Positions 15,001 to 26,160 are shown, counted from the stretch's first letter. The stretch is DNA of 64,000 bases from Apteryx mantelli (GCF_036417845.1 NC_089983.1:26161297-26225296); one strand, 5' to 3'. Notes: generated from the letters alone by a model not told the origin. Program-made: numbers and translations.

Positions 15001-16166
15001 AGCAGTGTGGTATGCAGAAGAACTGAAAAAGTTATTTGCCATTTTTTGAGAAAGTGCTATTATGTTTTCCATATTAAAAATTTGTTTGTTTTCCATACTT
15101 TTCTGTATCAAAAATTTGTGAGTTTTGTTCTTCTCCACAACTAAGAAACTCTTAAAACTGCAAAACAGGATCAATATATTTGATAAAACTAGCTTATTTT
15201 ATCATTTACAATCAATTTACTGAAGTATTAGCAGTCATGTGCTTTGTGCTTCATTTTACATGCCTTATAATTCAGATTAACCTTATACAGTATTGCTAAT
15301 TAATTGACAGTGAGTTTAGTGAATGAACTGGTAAGTAAATTTACTGAAAGTGACCTACCGAAAGAGTGCGTGCTTGAGGGTGGGGAAAGTATCTAATCGC
15401 AGGAGTACGTGAGGTCTTGATGATCACAGTATTTAATTCAGGCAAAAGAGTGAGTTATGGGGCTTATAAGTCATGCAGTCAAAGCTGAATGATCCAAAAT
15501 ATGTCTCACATTTTACTCTTATGTAGGTGTTTGCAAACAAAGATAACATGCCAAATCCCAAACACCTACTCTAACGCAAGCTATTACAACAGAGACCTGT
15601 GAGGAGCATTAAAATTAACAGCCCAGAGACCCAGCACATTTGGGGGTCCCTGCAGTAAATAAGGACATAGTTTAATTTTTCATGTATTTAATTGTTTTTT
15701 CATAAATATACCGAATTTCTTGGTTACTTTCTGCATTTAAGTGAAAAAATTGTGTCATTATGAAAAATGCCATATTAATAGCATATTAGAAGTGCATTTT
15801 CCCATTGTTCTAGGGAAGAGGAGGTACTTGAAAGTCTCACCTAATATGCTTTTTTCTTGGTTTCGTATGTTGTTTTGTACTATAATAAAAATATACTACT
15901 AGACTTACTTAATATATTATTTTCAACATGACAAAGTTACATAAGAGAATCCCCTTGCACTTAAAGAAAAATGCAATTATTTTCTATTCTGAATCTCCAG
16001 ACTGCTGTTTTAGAAAATCGTATCTGATTATTTGCCCAGCAGAAGATTATTGAGTTGATTTAGCTGTGATTTTACTTAACAAAGCTTCAACTGAATTCCT
16101 ACTGTGGAGTCCAAAAAAGGTAGAGAGATATAAATGGTACATTCAAACTGTGATTTTTGTGAACAG
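1..16166 (+). other. Non-coding, probable CIR1 intron; no exon recognised
   Basis: This AT-rich stretch precedes the first recognisable CIR1 exon. I looked on the plus strand for earlier CIR1 exons (the N-terminal domain and the CxxC-type zinc-knuckle segment) and did not find them, so they are probably upstream of the window. Open frames here are short and have no clear family resemblance. Weak coding-like patches at 2718-2801, 12128-12202 and on the minus strand at 13849-14418 are described as findings. Simple-sequence patches include a pyrimidine-rich run near 2348-2380 and an A7G9 run near 13501-13516. That the whole stretch is one intron is inference from gene order. Confidence 0.5.
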
Positions 16167-16273
16167 GGCCATCAATGCACCCCTCAGAGCTAATAGCGGA
16201 GATGAGAAACAGTGGGTTTGCACTGAAACGAAATGTACTGGGGAGAAACTTGACCGCAAATGATCCATCACAG
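16167..16273 (+). CDS. CIR1: CIR1 internal coding exon (third from last)
   Basis: CIR1 is a nuclear corepressor that binds the Notch effector RBPJ and recruits HDAC/SAP30 complexes; it also has reported roles at splicing factors. The exon follows an acceptor ending AACAG and closes at a donor CAG|GTAATG. Its first two bases finish a split glycine codon, then 35 codons are open, reading [27 protein letters not shown] and LTANDPSQ. This matches vertebrate CIR1 just downstream of the zinc-knuckle segment, as I recall the family. It ends in phase 0, exactly as the next exon requires. The preceding exon was not found in the window. Confidence 0.9.
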
Positions 16274-17239
16274 GTAATGATCTTTTTACCGGTAAGCTGA
16301 AAATGTCTATAAATCTAAATGTGATTGCTTGTGAATTGCTGCTTAATGTTTTCCAATATGCATATCCATAGGAAAGCTGAATAGCTATACTAGAGGAAAA
16401 ATATCCAGAAACTTACTGTGTTTTCCAGCTTTGTTTTAGTCAAAATGGCAAATTTTTTTATAACTCATCTTTAATGAATTAAATACCTCCTCTGGCTGAC
16501 TAGAAATTGAATTTCTCACAAAAGGGGATGGTTAGGGATTTTGCCACATACCTCTTCTGCGATACTAGCCTTTGGATGAAGTTTAGGAAAGCATCACAAA
16601 TAATTACTGCCAGGAATGCTATATCTGAAGATTTTTGACTTAATTGACTGTTGTTACATCTGTTGTTATTTGGAGTGAAAATATTTAATTGCCTTTATTT
16701 AGACTTCTCAAGGTACATTTCTAATTGAGGTGCTTTAATAAAAATGTAAAATGAGCAATTTGTATATGCTACTTGAGTGAGTCACCATGAAATAGTATTT
16801 GTTCATATAGCAAGACAGTCAAACCACTAGGTGACCAAGGTGAAGTAGACTGGGGACAAGAGCCCTCACTCGTCCTGAAAAGCCTGAGCACATGGACAAT
16901 TCATTGTGTCTCTACAGACGGATCTCCCTTTGCATTTAAACAAAGCTATATTTTATTCCAGAAGACAGGTAGCATATGGGCAATATTAAATTTATCACAG
17001 TGATATAAGGGTTGTTGGCCTGCATTATAGAATCTACTTCTCTTTGAGACAGAGTGTGTTTCTTCTTTGTAGCAAATATGTGGCTCCTTCCAAAGAGTCT
17101 TAAGTTGATGTGGTAATACTAAATGTATTTGTGCCTATGGAAATATAAGGTACACACAGAAACGTCAGATTTAATACAGAAATCTGAATTAAGAGATTAT
17201 TTTTATTTAAGGACTTAATATCTTACTACATTTTCCTAG
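16274..17239 (+). other. CIR1 intron
   Basis: 966 bp between two recognised CIR1 exons, bounded by GTAATG at the donor and a pyrimidine-rich TTTTCCTAG acceptor. AT-rich; I see no other feature. Confidence 0.85.
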
Positions 17240-17325
17240 GAATATGTTGCAAGTGAAGGAGATGATGATCCAGAAGTTGAATTTTTAAAATCACTGTCAA
17301 CCAAACAAAAACAGAAGCTTCTAAG
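17240..17325 (+). CDS. CIR1: CIR1 internal coding exon (second from last)
   Basis: Eighty-six bases starting in phase 0 after the acceptor TTCCTAG and ending AG|GTAATT, which leaves two bases of an arginine codon. The 28 full codons include EYVASEGDDDPEVEFLKS and end TKQKQKLL, a very conserved part of CIR1 directly before the lysine-rich C-terminal tail. The acidic DDD replaces the EED that I recall at this site in mammals. The AG left at the donor joins the G that opens the next exon to make AGG (Arg), so the reading frame is confirmed across the junction. Confidence 0.93.
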
Positions 17326-19110
17326 GTAATTGTGGTACCTAGTGGAGGGGATCTATATAGCCAGTAATTCTGACACCATAGCTTTCTCGTGCATGCTTGT
17401 CATTGTAACTATCCTATACCATTGAAGAATTTAGCAACATCATGGCAGAAGAAAATCAACTTAATTTAAAATATACTTGACCACAAATGGCATTATGCAG
17501 CATGGTTTTTCTTAATCCAGTTGTTTTTTTTTAATCTGGCTCTTCTAGTCTAGTTTTGATACCTTTGGATTGAGTTTCATTTTAATTTATCTGCTACTGA
17601 AATAAGCACTCTAGTACTACCTGTGCATTGGCTCATTGAAGATACTGTCAATTCCTATTTTAAAATATTATTTTGAACTCTCTTGTTTACAGCATCTTCT
17701 TCCAGGAGTAAAAATGATATGTGCTTGCTTACTGATTTACAACTTGGCAAAGTTTATATCTTTTCCAGTACAGCTAAATTTAACCTGATGTCGTGTCCCA
17801 GCATCAAGGTTGTTATAGCTCAGCGCTGCTCTAGATGAGGGGTTTAAAGTTTGCTGATGCAACTAAGCCAGCAGAGGGAGCTCCCCATATTAACTTTTTA
17901 TGAGAACTGCAAGATTAAGGTTTTCATTCCTTGCTTCCATCCTACTGACTTCATATGCTTAAGGTGGCTCACATTTTTTTTCCCTCTGTTAATTTGCAAC
18001 ATTATCTTAAAATAACTTGGAAATGTTTAAAATGGAAAATACGAACTACTGCCTGATAGATCCCCTATAGGTATCACTAGTTAAAATGGCAGTCAGGCAG
18101 CCTTTTAGGTTAAAAATACATTCTGTCCATGGAAAGGAAAAAAGGGGGGAAGGTGAATGCATAGGCAGGTACATGAGTAGCTAGGTACATATCATATTTG
18201 TATATATGATAAGTCATGCTCTGAAAATGCTGGACATATTTTATGTTCATTTTAAGTAACGAACGTTGTGTAGTCTGAGTCATTTAAAAATATTTTGTTT
18301 GAACTTGTTGGCCCAACACTATTAAATCACGGTACTTTATATTTTCAAAGTTGAAGTTCAGTAAATACTTAGGTCCTTTACATTCTAAGAGTCTGAAGTG
18401 ATGTTTTCGAATACACTGAAAGTATTTTCACTTTTTGGTCACTGATTCTTTGAGAAGAATGAACGGAGACAGCAAGGGGTTGAAATTAAAAACTAGGTAA
18501 AAGCAGTTAAATGGCAGTGACTGTAGTGCGCATGATAGAATATTGTCCTTTTGGCTAGAAATCACAAATTTCTATTTGTGACAGAAGAAATGATTGAAAA
18601 CATCAGTATTATTTGCCTGGAGAACGTGGAGATGTAGGCTTTAGATTCTCGGTTTCTGTCATTATTAGGAAATGAATACTAATTGCCAATTTTTCATTTT
18701 CAAAATCTCTTATTATAAAAATGCACAAACAAAAAGCAGCAAATTATTTTCAAAGTCTCCAAAGCAGGTTGACATGAAAGAAAAGCACTGCTGAATGTAT
18801 TCTTAGTTAGAATGCCCAAATTCACATTTCTTCTATTTTTTCTAAATTAAGGAATTTAAAAAGTTGTATCCCTCCTATTTTGAGGGAACCGTTGTGGATT
18901 ACAGGAGGTTTCTAGCTATGGTTAACTCAAGGTCATAAGTTTTAAAATAAGACTTTGCAGAAAGGAGAGAAATTCAACAAGCTTTTATGGAAAATACTCT
19001 ATTTACTGTGTAGGTCATCTAAAGTAGCGAACTTCAAAAGACAGTGACATTACATTTTAAAATGTCTTAACACATCTGATTGCTCTACTCTTTTATTTTG
19101 AAAATAAAAG
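17326..19110 (+). other. CIR1 last intron
   Basis: 1785 bp between the two last CIR1 coding exons, GTAATT at the donor and AAAATAAAAG at the acceptor. The acceptor has a weak, A-rich pyrimidine tract (CTCTACTCTTTTATTTTG lies just upstream). No coding or RNA feature seen. Confidence 0.85.
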
Positions 19111-19837
19111 GAAATTGGATCGTCTGGAGAAGAAAAAGAAAAAGAAAGACAGAAAGAAGAAAAAGCAGCAAAAGAAAAAAAGCAGAAGTAAACACAAGAA
19201 ACATAAGGCAAGGTCTTCTTCCTCATCCTCCAGTGAGACTTCAGTAAGCAGCAGTGATAGTGAGACTGACAGCAGAGATAAAGCAGCACAAAAGAAGATG
19301 TATTCTAAGAAAAGAAAAAAAGACAAGTTTTCAGAGGCTAGCAGCAGCGATTCAGAAGGAAAGGCAAAGACTAGGAAGGAAAAACTTTATGAAGATCTCT
19401 CCAGTAGTCACGGTAACAAGGACAAAGATAGGGAGAAGTATAGACTTTTAAAGCAAGACAGTTCTGCAGAGAACAACAAATGGCACTCCTGTGAGGGGGA
19501 AAGAAAGTCCAAAAGTAGATACCATAGCACCAACAAGGGAGAGACTGAAAGAAAGGAGAGGGATAGCAGAAGCCAAAGCACGGATGAGAGGAGCGGGAGA
19601 AGCCCTTGCACAAGTCACAGCAGTAAAAGGCAAAGGCAGATAAGAAAAAATCCAAGTCAAAGCCCCAGTGAAGAACGGCACAGGAGAAATGAAACCAGAA
19701 GCTCCAGCACAGACGTGCACAAAGAGAAGAAAAAATGTAGAGAGAGCTATGGAGGAGACAAGTGTGGTAAAGTGGAACATAGAGAAAGCAGCAGACGCAG
19801 TAGAAGCAGAAGCTGGGAGAGGAAAAAAAACAGATAG
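19111..19837 (+). CDS. CIR1: CIR1 terminal coding exon, Lys/Ser/Arg-rich tail
   Basis: The first base completes the arginine split by the upstream intron; the frame then reads [18 protein letters not shown] and runs to TAG at 19835-19837, about 241 residues. The tail has three visible parts: a lysine block of nuclear-localisation type, a serine run followed by SSSDSE-type acidic-serine patches (candidate CK2 sites), and a C-terminal RS-like region with [12 protein letters not shown] and similar. This composition is typical of the CIR1 C-terminus. The sense strand is extremely purine-rich at the start of the exon. Open frames on the other strand here are its shadows. Low-complexity length varies among species, so alignment outside the KLDRLEKK start is loose. 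Confidence 0.93.
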
Positions 19838-20685
19838 TGTAGGGGACAGGTGCAAACAAAAATGTCTCCATTTTTGATGAATACCTTTAACAAGGGCTCA
19901 GTTATGTATTGCTGCTCATTTTCCAATCTCTGTAATTGTCATTTCCTACATAAAACCAACAGCATAATTTCTATAATGTGGGAATATTTGTAAATTAGGT
20001 ACAAATGTTACTGTATTTTTCTTACAGTATAAATATGCTTGTTGGTAAGTATTTCTTGTATACATGCAGTAAGTCATAGACCATAGACCTGATTTTAGTG
20101 TTTTAAAATATTTCAGAGCAATATGTGATACTCTGGGTTTTGACAATGATTTCTGTTTAGATGCAACTGTGAGGGGAATCAGAGAGTAATTTGGGAAGAG
20201 TCCTGGGATATTTTAAATGATAACAGACGTTTGAGATAGTTCTGGATAAAATCACTGCTTCAGATGTCAAAATATCAGATTGTAGAGGTTTTTTTCATAC
20301 TGAAACATTTTTCCTAAAGTTCCCCATAAGAGATCAATTTCATGAGTTAAAACAACAGAGAGACATAGTTCACATAAGTGTGTAGCCGACGTTTTTTGAC
20401 CTCCTGCGGTGTACAGCTTGGTCAGGGCTATCTAAACATCTTGAACCCCTGTTGATATATGTCAGTACAATGTCAAGTTATTGTTCAATAATCTCTCAAG
20501 AGATGAAAAGAATATTTACTGCCTTGACTGTTTCAGGTATTTCATTGTTTGTGAAAGTTAATGTAAATATTCATTCTTTTGTTTTCACGAAAAAAACCTT
20601 ATTTTTCTTCATGATTGCCAGCCATTTTCTGCAAACATTGTTATGAAGATGAACTTCCATAATAAAGTATCGTATTCTTTAAAAA
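19838..20685 (+). other. CIR1: CIR1 3'UTR with AATAAA poly(A) signal
   Basis: Starts after the CIR1 stop. The first canonical AATAAA downstream is at 20661-20666, so cleavage is expected about 15-25 bases later. The end given is an estimate. No earlier AATAAA was seen in the UTR. Confidence 0.65.
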
Positions 20686-21470
20686 CAGTAAGAATTGCCG
20701 CCTTTGCCAGAGTTCTGAGTCAGTACAAATGCACAGGGCAACACTTTTCTGTGTTCTTCCTACTGCAAAGGGAATGTTTCTTTGCCTCTTCAGGGTGGCA
20801 GGTAGAGGTATATTAGTTAGTGGACGGGTGAAAATGTGTCATCGTACTCAGTATTCTGGCAAGCAACTTCTTTTTGCCCTCCTCACTCACAAGACAAATG
20901 GTACTTTCTTTTATTACCAGTCCACTTCTGCTTCTTAAAACCATCATACAGAAATTTTTCAGTATCAGAGGGAGTGTAATATACATAGAAATGACCTGGC
21001 CTATCTTTCGAAGTCATTCACATGTGCTTAAAAAGGTAAGCCATTAAGAGATGTCACCTTTCTCTTTAAAATGCCTTTGCACTAGGTTGGTTCAGGCATT
21101 CTTGCTGAAGTAGCTGAGAGTTGAAGGGCATGCACAGCTCTATAGAGCCAGGCCCTGTATTAATGTATGTGTGGAAGCTCTGATTTAGAAGGATCAGGAG
21201 GAGACAGCTAGAAAGCCCGTTAGGATAATCTAAACAAAAACTCTTGTGAAGAATTTATTATTCCTCTGGATAAGAGAGGACAGAGAGTAATGTGTTTGGG
21301 GAAATAAGGCGTATTCTGATAGAACATTCTCATGTTAAGTGCAGCTTGAAAGATTCAAGCAATAACAAATAAATACTGGAGTGTGCATCTTTTCTTTTCC
21401 GAAGAAATCTCTCCTCTTTACAGGCCTGCCACACTCGTTGCGCGTGGCACAGGTAGAGGAATCTTTTCCA
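20686..21470. other. Intergenic, AT-rich, nothing identified
   Basis: Sequence between the likely CIR1 cleavage site and the first orphan CpG island. Only short open frames; no repeat or RNA gene recognised. Confidence 0.6.
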
Positions 21471-22320
21471 GCTCTCAGGCCTTGCCGTGGGCCAGCTGGA
21501 TCCACGCGGTGGGCTGAGGGGTGCGGGTAGGGCTGGGCATGCAGCCGTTGCTCCAGGGGCCTCCGCCACCCGCCTCGGCGGTGACAGCGGTGGAGCGAGG
21601 AACGCGGCGGCAGGTCTGCGCGGAGGGGAGAGGCGCCCGCGCGCGCGCGAGCCCCGGGCTGGGAGACCCCCGGCAGGCGCTGCCCCGCGGAGCCGCTGCC
21701 GCCCCGCCGCCCGGCCCGCCTCCGCTCGCCTCGGCGGAGCGCGCCGGGCCCTGTAGGAGGTGCTGTCGGTCCGCAGATGGCGGTAAGAGTGTCTCTCTTC
21801 GGCTCGAGCCCCTGAGTGCCGGCGGGCACGGCGGGACGGTGAGGCCATGAGGCGGCTCCACCGGTGTGACGGGGGCGGGCCGGCGCCTCTAACTGCCGCT
21901 TTCAACGGCCGCCTCTAACGGCCGCCGGGGTCCTGGCGGGCGGCCGGGGCCGCTCCGCCTCCGCGGGGGAGGCCCCGGCGGGCCGGGCCCGAGGTCGCGG
22001 CCAGGCCGGGCCGTGGCTGGGGGCGTCCCGCGGCAGCGGGGCAGGGCAGCGGGGGGGGCGGCTCCCCCGCGGCCGCCCCGCCGGCTCCACAGGTGCACGG
22101 CGGCTTCGTCGTCGCCTCCCCCTCGTGCCGCGCCGGCGGCAGGTCTAGACCCAGCCGGGTAGGCGGGAAGTCGCCGGGGCCGGGGGCGGCGGCGGGGAGC
22201 GCGGAGCGCGGCGGGGGCGGCGGGGGATCCCGCCTGGCGGCGGGCAGCCCAGAGCCTCCGTCTGCGGGGGGCGGGCGGGCTCCCCGTCAGCTCCGCCGCC
22301 CCGAAACCCGCTCGGGTGAA
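21470..22320. promoter_or_regulatory. Orphan CpG island A between CIR1 and SP9
   Basis: An abrupt change from AT-rich sequence to GC-rich sequence with very many CpG dinucleotides, bounded by AT-rich sequence again after 22320. It lies between two genes that point towards each other, so it is not the promoter of CIR1 or SP9. A donor-like GCG|GTAAGA occurs at 21780-21788 on the plus strand, which could end a first exon of an unannotated non-coding transcript. The long open frames here on both strands are what GC-rich sequence gives by chance. A Polycomb-bound or enhancer-associated island near a developmental gene is the likeliest reading (inference). Confidence 0.6.
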
Positions 22321-22695
22321 ATTTATGCCGAACAATGAATTATTACCGTTCTGGAAGTAAATAAACAGGTGACTTTCGGATCAAATTCCTGCTTGGATCG
22401 TTACAATAAATATCCCTGAAGGAAGCTCTCTATTTATGTTGTCATTGATTAATTCTCGCTACCTCATTTGATTTCGATTTAGAACGATTTGATTCTAATT
22501 TAATTAGCATGTAATTTGGATGTACATAATTACTGTAATTATGACATTCAGGTAAGGCAGCTTTAGGCTGAAAGGCAATTTCAAATTTTCTAGCAACCTA
22601 CTTTGTACTAGGCAATGGACAAGGACTTCGCGCCCTGCCATCCAAGTAGCAATTAGCACATCTTTGAAATAGGCAGTGCTGGAGATTTGTATTAA
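22321..22695. promoter_or_regulatory. AT-rich block with clustered TAATTA motifs, candidate enhancer
   Basis: This block sits between two CpG islands. It holds three palindromic TAATTA sites at 22501-22506, 22527-22532 and 22536-22541, plus further TAAT/ATTA cores at about 22447-22453, 22496-22499 and 22512-22515. TAATTA is the preferred core of many homeodomain proteins such as DLX and LHX. SP9 is known to act downstream of DLX genes in the ventral forebrain. Enhancer function and conservation cannot be tested from this sequence alone. Confidence 0.4.
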
Positions 22696-22699
22696 AACA

Positions 22700-23450
22700 G
22701 CAGCACACGTCCCCCCGCATCGCCCCGCGCAGCGGCGCGGCCCGCCCGCCCCGGCACGGTGCTCCGCTGCGCGCCGGCCCGCGGGTGGCCGCGGTGGCGA
22801 GCCGGGCCCGGCGCAGGGCCGCGCTGCGCCGGGCTGCGCGCCCCGCCGCGCTGCGCAGCGCAGCGCAGCGCGCACGATGGGCGCGGGCGCGGGCAGTGAG
22901 CGCCCCGGGGCGATGGCGGCAGCGGCGGGCAGGACCCAGCTGCCCCCGAGGGACCGCGCCGACACGGCGGGCTGCGGACGCGCCCGGACCGCCCGCGGGC
23001 AGCGGGGCAGCCCAGCCCGCACCCAGCGGCGGCGCCGTCTCTGGCTCTGCAGGTGGGTGCGCGCCGCCGCCGCGCCGCGCCCTCCTCCCTCCCTCCTGCC
23101 CCGTGGTCACCGCAGAACTTCCCCCGGCCCGGCCCGGCCCGGCCCGCCCGCCCGGCCCGGCGCCCCCGGCCTCCCCGCGCGCCCCCCACCACTCGCTGCG
23201 GCCCGGCCCGGCCCGGCCCGCGCCGCCTGCCCCGCCGCAGGCACCGGCCGCCCCCCGGGTCCGCGGCGCGGGACACCCCGGGCGCGGCTGGGCCGGGGCC
23301 GGGGCCGGGGCGCGGAGAGCGGCGCGCGGGGAGCGCGGCCGGGCGGCGGGAGCGCGGCCCTGCGCCGACCTGCGCTGCTCGCGGCTCTAGATGGCGCCAA
23401 AGAGCCGCCGTGCGGCGCCGCTCTCGCAGCGCGCGGCAGCGACTGTCAGG
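22700..23450. promoter_or_regulatory. Orphan CpG island B between CIR1 and SP9
   Basis: A second GC-rich, CpG-dense segment, separated from island A by 375 bp of AT-rich sequence. It contains two short tandem arrays of the pentamer CCCGG at about 23123-23146 and 23201-23220, and alternating GCGCAGCGCAGC-type sequence near 22850-22870. It is not at the 5' end of any recognised gene. Open frames on both strands are compositional. Confidence 0.6.
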
Positions 23451-24650
23451 CGTAAAAGCAAATCAGAGTTTCCAGCCCCCCCCCCCCTCTTTTTTAATGT
23501 GTTAAGAATGTTATTCCTTAAGGAAATTTGTAGCTAAATTATTCTCACTTAAAATAAACACTTAGTGCACCAATTACCCGAATGGGCGGGATTTCTGTTA
23601 GATTTTTCTTCATCTGCATTTTGGAAGTGTGGGAGAGGATCTTGGTGAACAGATAATGGCTGCAAATAAATTGCGGCTCCCGCAGATAAAGTTTCCGTCT
23701 GAATCGAAATACGCAATTAGCAAACTGTCCGGGCACGGGATAGGGTGTTTATATATTATCTCATTAGAACAAAAATATCAGTGTTACCTTTTAAGTGTAA
23801 AACGAGCCTTTAAGATTGTAACTCGCCGTGGGGGGCAGGGAACACACTTCCTGTAAATTAGATACCCAGAGATCAAATGACATTTACTAAATAATTTGGC
23901 CTGACGTTCTACCTCTTTCGGTCGTTGTTTGTTGGGTTTTTTTAACCTTGTTTTAATGGAGTGACACTTAGATCAAGGAGCTCGTGTGAAACTGCTGTCC
24001 GCAAGGTGTAGAAATGGGAAGTAATAGCGCGCTAGCGAAATGTGAATTACAAATGGGCTTGTCTCATGGACAAGCTCTGCCTAAGAGGGGCCAAAGCCGC
24101 AGGGAAACAGCGGTGCGGGGCCAGGGGAGGCTAAATCTCCCCTCGGCCTCCCCGCCCATTATAACTGACACGTCTGAAGGGACATTGCTCTATTTCCCAG
24201 TGCTTTTGGCTCTCGGGTTAGCATCTTCCCACTGAAGAGATGGTACTTAACTACGAATTCAAAGAGTGAAATCAGATTTATTTTTCGGTTCTCACACTGC
24301 CTGTTCTTTAGTTTTTCTTTGTGTAAAAGTTCCCCAGACCATATAATTATCACCAACATGTACGAAAGAATAGTGTCATTTATTTTTAAAAAGGTGACAT
24401 GCTTTCTATTTTCCTGGTTAAACGAACCGGCTCTGCGGCCCAGAGCTGCTCCCTTCTTCATTTCTGGGGAGTCTGTAGATGATGGACGTTTTCTGACCCG
24501 AAGGGGCAAAGGCAATGCAAAGAGGTCCTTGATCATTGAGCTGAGAATTGTAACCCTGGCCTGGCAGAAACTGGACCTGGATGGTTTCCTTTGATGTGTT
24601 TTATTATAAATTGGAAACAAAGCTGACTTCTGCCCAACACCCAGCGCGAA
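23451..24650. other. Intergenic, mixed composition, conserved-looking but unassigned
   Basis: After a C10 homopolymer near 23479, this stretch is of moderate GC with no repeats and only short open frames, apart from part of a long minus-strand frame (24159-25172, described as a finding). It includes homeodomain-like cores (for example CAATTACC near 23573 and ATAATTATC near 24343). The absence of repeats next to SP9 makes conserved non-coding elements plausible, but I cannot show this. Confidence 0.4.
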
Positions 24651-25090
24651 TGCATTCCTCCGAAACCCCGACAACAGCCGGCGAGGAGGGGAGCCGTGTC
24701 CCGCAGCCCGACGAGCGAGCTCGCTATTGATTTTACCTCTGCCCGAGCATGTCACCCCGGCCGCCTGCCTTTGTGTCGCCCCTCGGCCCCGGCTCCCCGG
24801 GAGTGCCCGGCTCCCGGCGCCCCGGCGGCAGCGCGGGGGGCGCCCTCCCCGCCCGGGCCGCAAGTCAGAAACGTGGGGGCAGCGCGGAGCAGGCACCTTT
24901 TCCGGATGGGTTAGGCCAGAAAAATTCCGGAGCGCCTCACGGGGACGATGCTCGCGGGGAGAAGTAAAATGAATTTCCTGGGAGGCTCCTTTCCGTTTGT
25001 CCCGCAAAATAACCCGCGGGGCTGCGGCGGCCGCGCCGAGAGTAAAGGCGGTGCCGGCGCTGCCCGGCCGCTTTTGTGCAACGCTGGCTC
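24650..25090. promoter_or_regulatory. Orphan CpG island C
   Basis: A third, shorter GC-rich and CpG-rich patch between CIR1 and SP9, roughly 1.4 kb beyond the likely SP9 poly(A) site. No gene start is recognised on either strand. Edges are approximate. Confidence 0.5.
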
Positions 25091-26160
25091 GGAGGAAGCG
25101 AAATGCGTTTATTAGTATGCACAGCAGATGTATTTTCTTTAATGCAACGTCTTTATTCCAGTTGGTGGCCAACAGCAGAATCCGTTTTCCGATGTTATTT
25201 GCATTCCCTATTTTATGGAGGATTAAAATATTTGTATTCCTCCAATCTGTACCGGGCAGACTAAATTAACTTTTTTCTCCCCCCTTTTTTTAATAACACA
25301 ATTATCTCATTTAACAATTTGCCTTTAAAAAAATACTGTGGCTGTTAGGTTGGTGGTCAGGAGACAAAGGGAGTGAAAATAATTTTCATTTCAATAATTG
25401 CCTTCTGGTCAATTTAACTGTGCCTTATTTTGAAAGAGCCTGTCTAAATGAGATTCCTGTCCCAAATGTGTTCCCAGGCCTTAGCCCAGCCTTTAATTAT
25501 TCCTGAGTTTTTTTTCTTCAGAATAAGACGCTGCACTGAGTAATCACAAAGAAGTCAGAGAGCATCCTTGAACCTTTTCAATAGCAGAGCCACTGATATT
25601 CAAATAACATGCAAGGACCATTTGACTGCATGGGGACATAAGCATTTCCAATTCACTATTTGCATAGATCAACTGTCTTTGAAAAGGAAAGGAGCAGTTG
25701 TCTTCCATAACATTAAAAAGCCTAGTTATCAAATCAAGTGCTTAGTTTGGGGCTTTTAAAACGTTTACATTTTATCTCAGGTTGCCCTTTACCGTTTGAC
25801 ATGCAAATTTGGTGCAGTTAATTTGGACAATTAAAAGGATCTTCAAGGGAGCTTTGTCACCGAGAATATTCGGAGTTTTCCCCGTGGACCAGCTGAGATA
25901 AAGTTGGCCAGAACAAATGATGTCTAGGAGATTAATTAGATATTTGATAAGACATGAATCCCTAATAAGGGAATACAAGGCACAGGGGGCTGCTGTGTGC
26001 TCTAAGTCAAAATTAATAACATTTAACAAGATTTTCATTTAGGCATGAAATGTCTTTTCCGGAGTATTGACTCTAGCGATTTATCCCCCTGAGATCACCT
26101 CCCAACCTAGGCAGCCTTGTGGCGCTAAAGGCTTTTAAAATTAAATAAATAGTTTCTCAG
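25091..26160. promoter_or_regulatory. Candidate conserved block downstream of SP9 with octamer and TAATTA motifs
   Basis: Three perfect POU octamers (ATGCAAAT or its complement ATTTGCAT) occur at 25197-25204, 25658-25665 and 25801-25808. TAATTA cores are at 25494-25499 and 25933-25938. There are no repeats and no credible open frame. Its position just beyond the SP9 3' end and the motif density suggest one or more enhancers; this is inference without comparative data. Confidence 0.4.

Noticed and set aside
19093-19871. Minus-strand frames rich in Phe/Leu/Ser opposite the CIR1 terminal exon
   Set aside because: They are the complement of the purine-rich lysine/serine coding sequence of CIR1.
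21330-23505. Many 60-260-codon frames on both strands in CpG islands A and B
   Set aside because: All are Ala/Arg/Pro/Gly-rich with no family resemblance, as expected when GC-rich DNA lacks stop codons.
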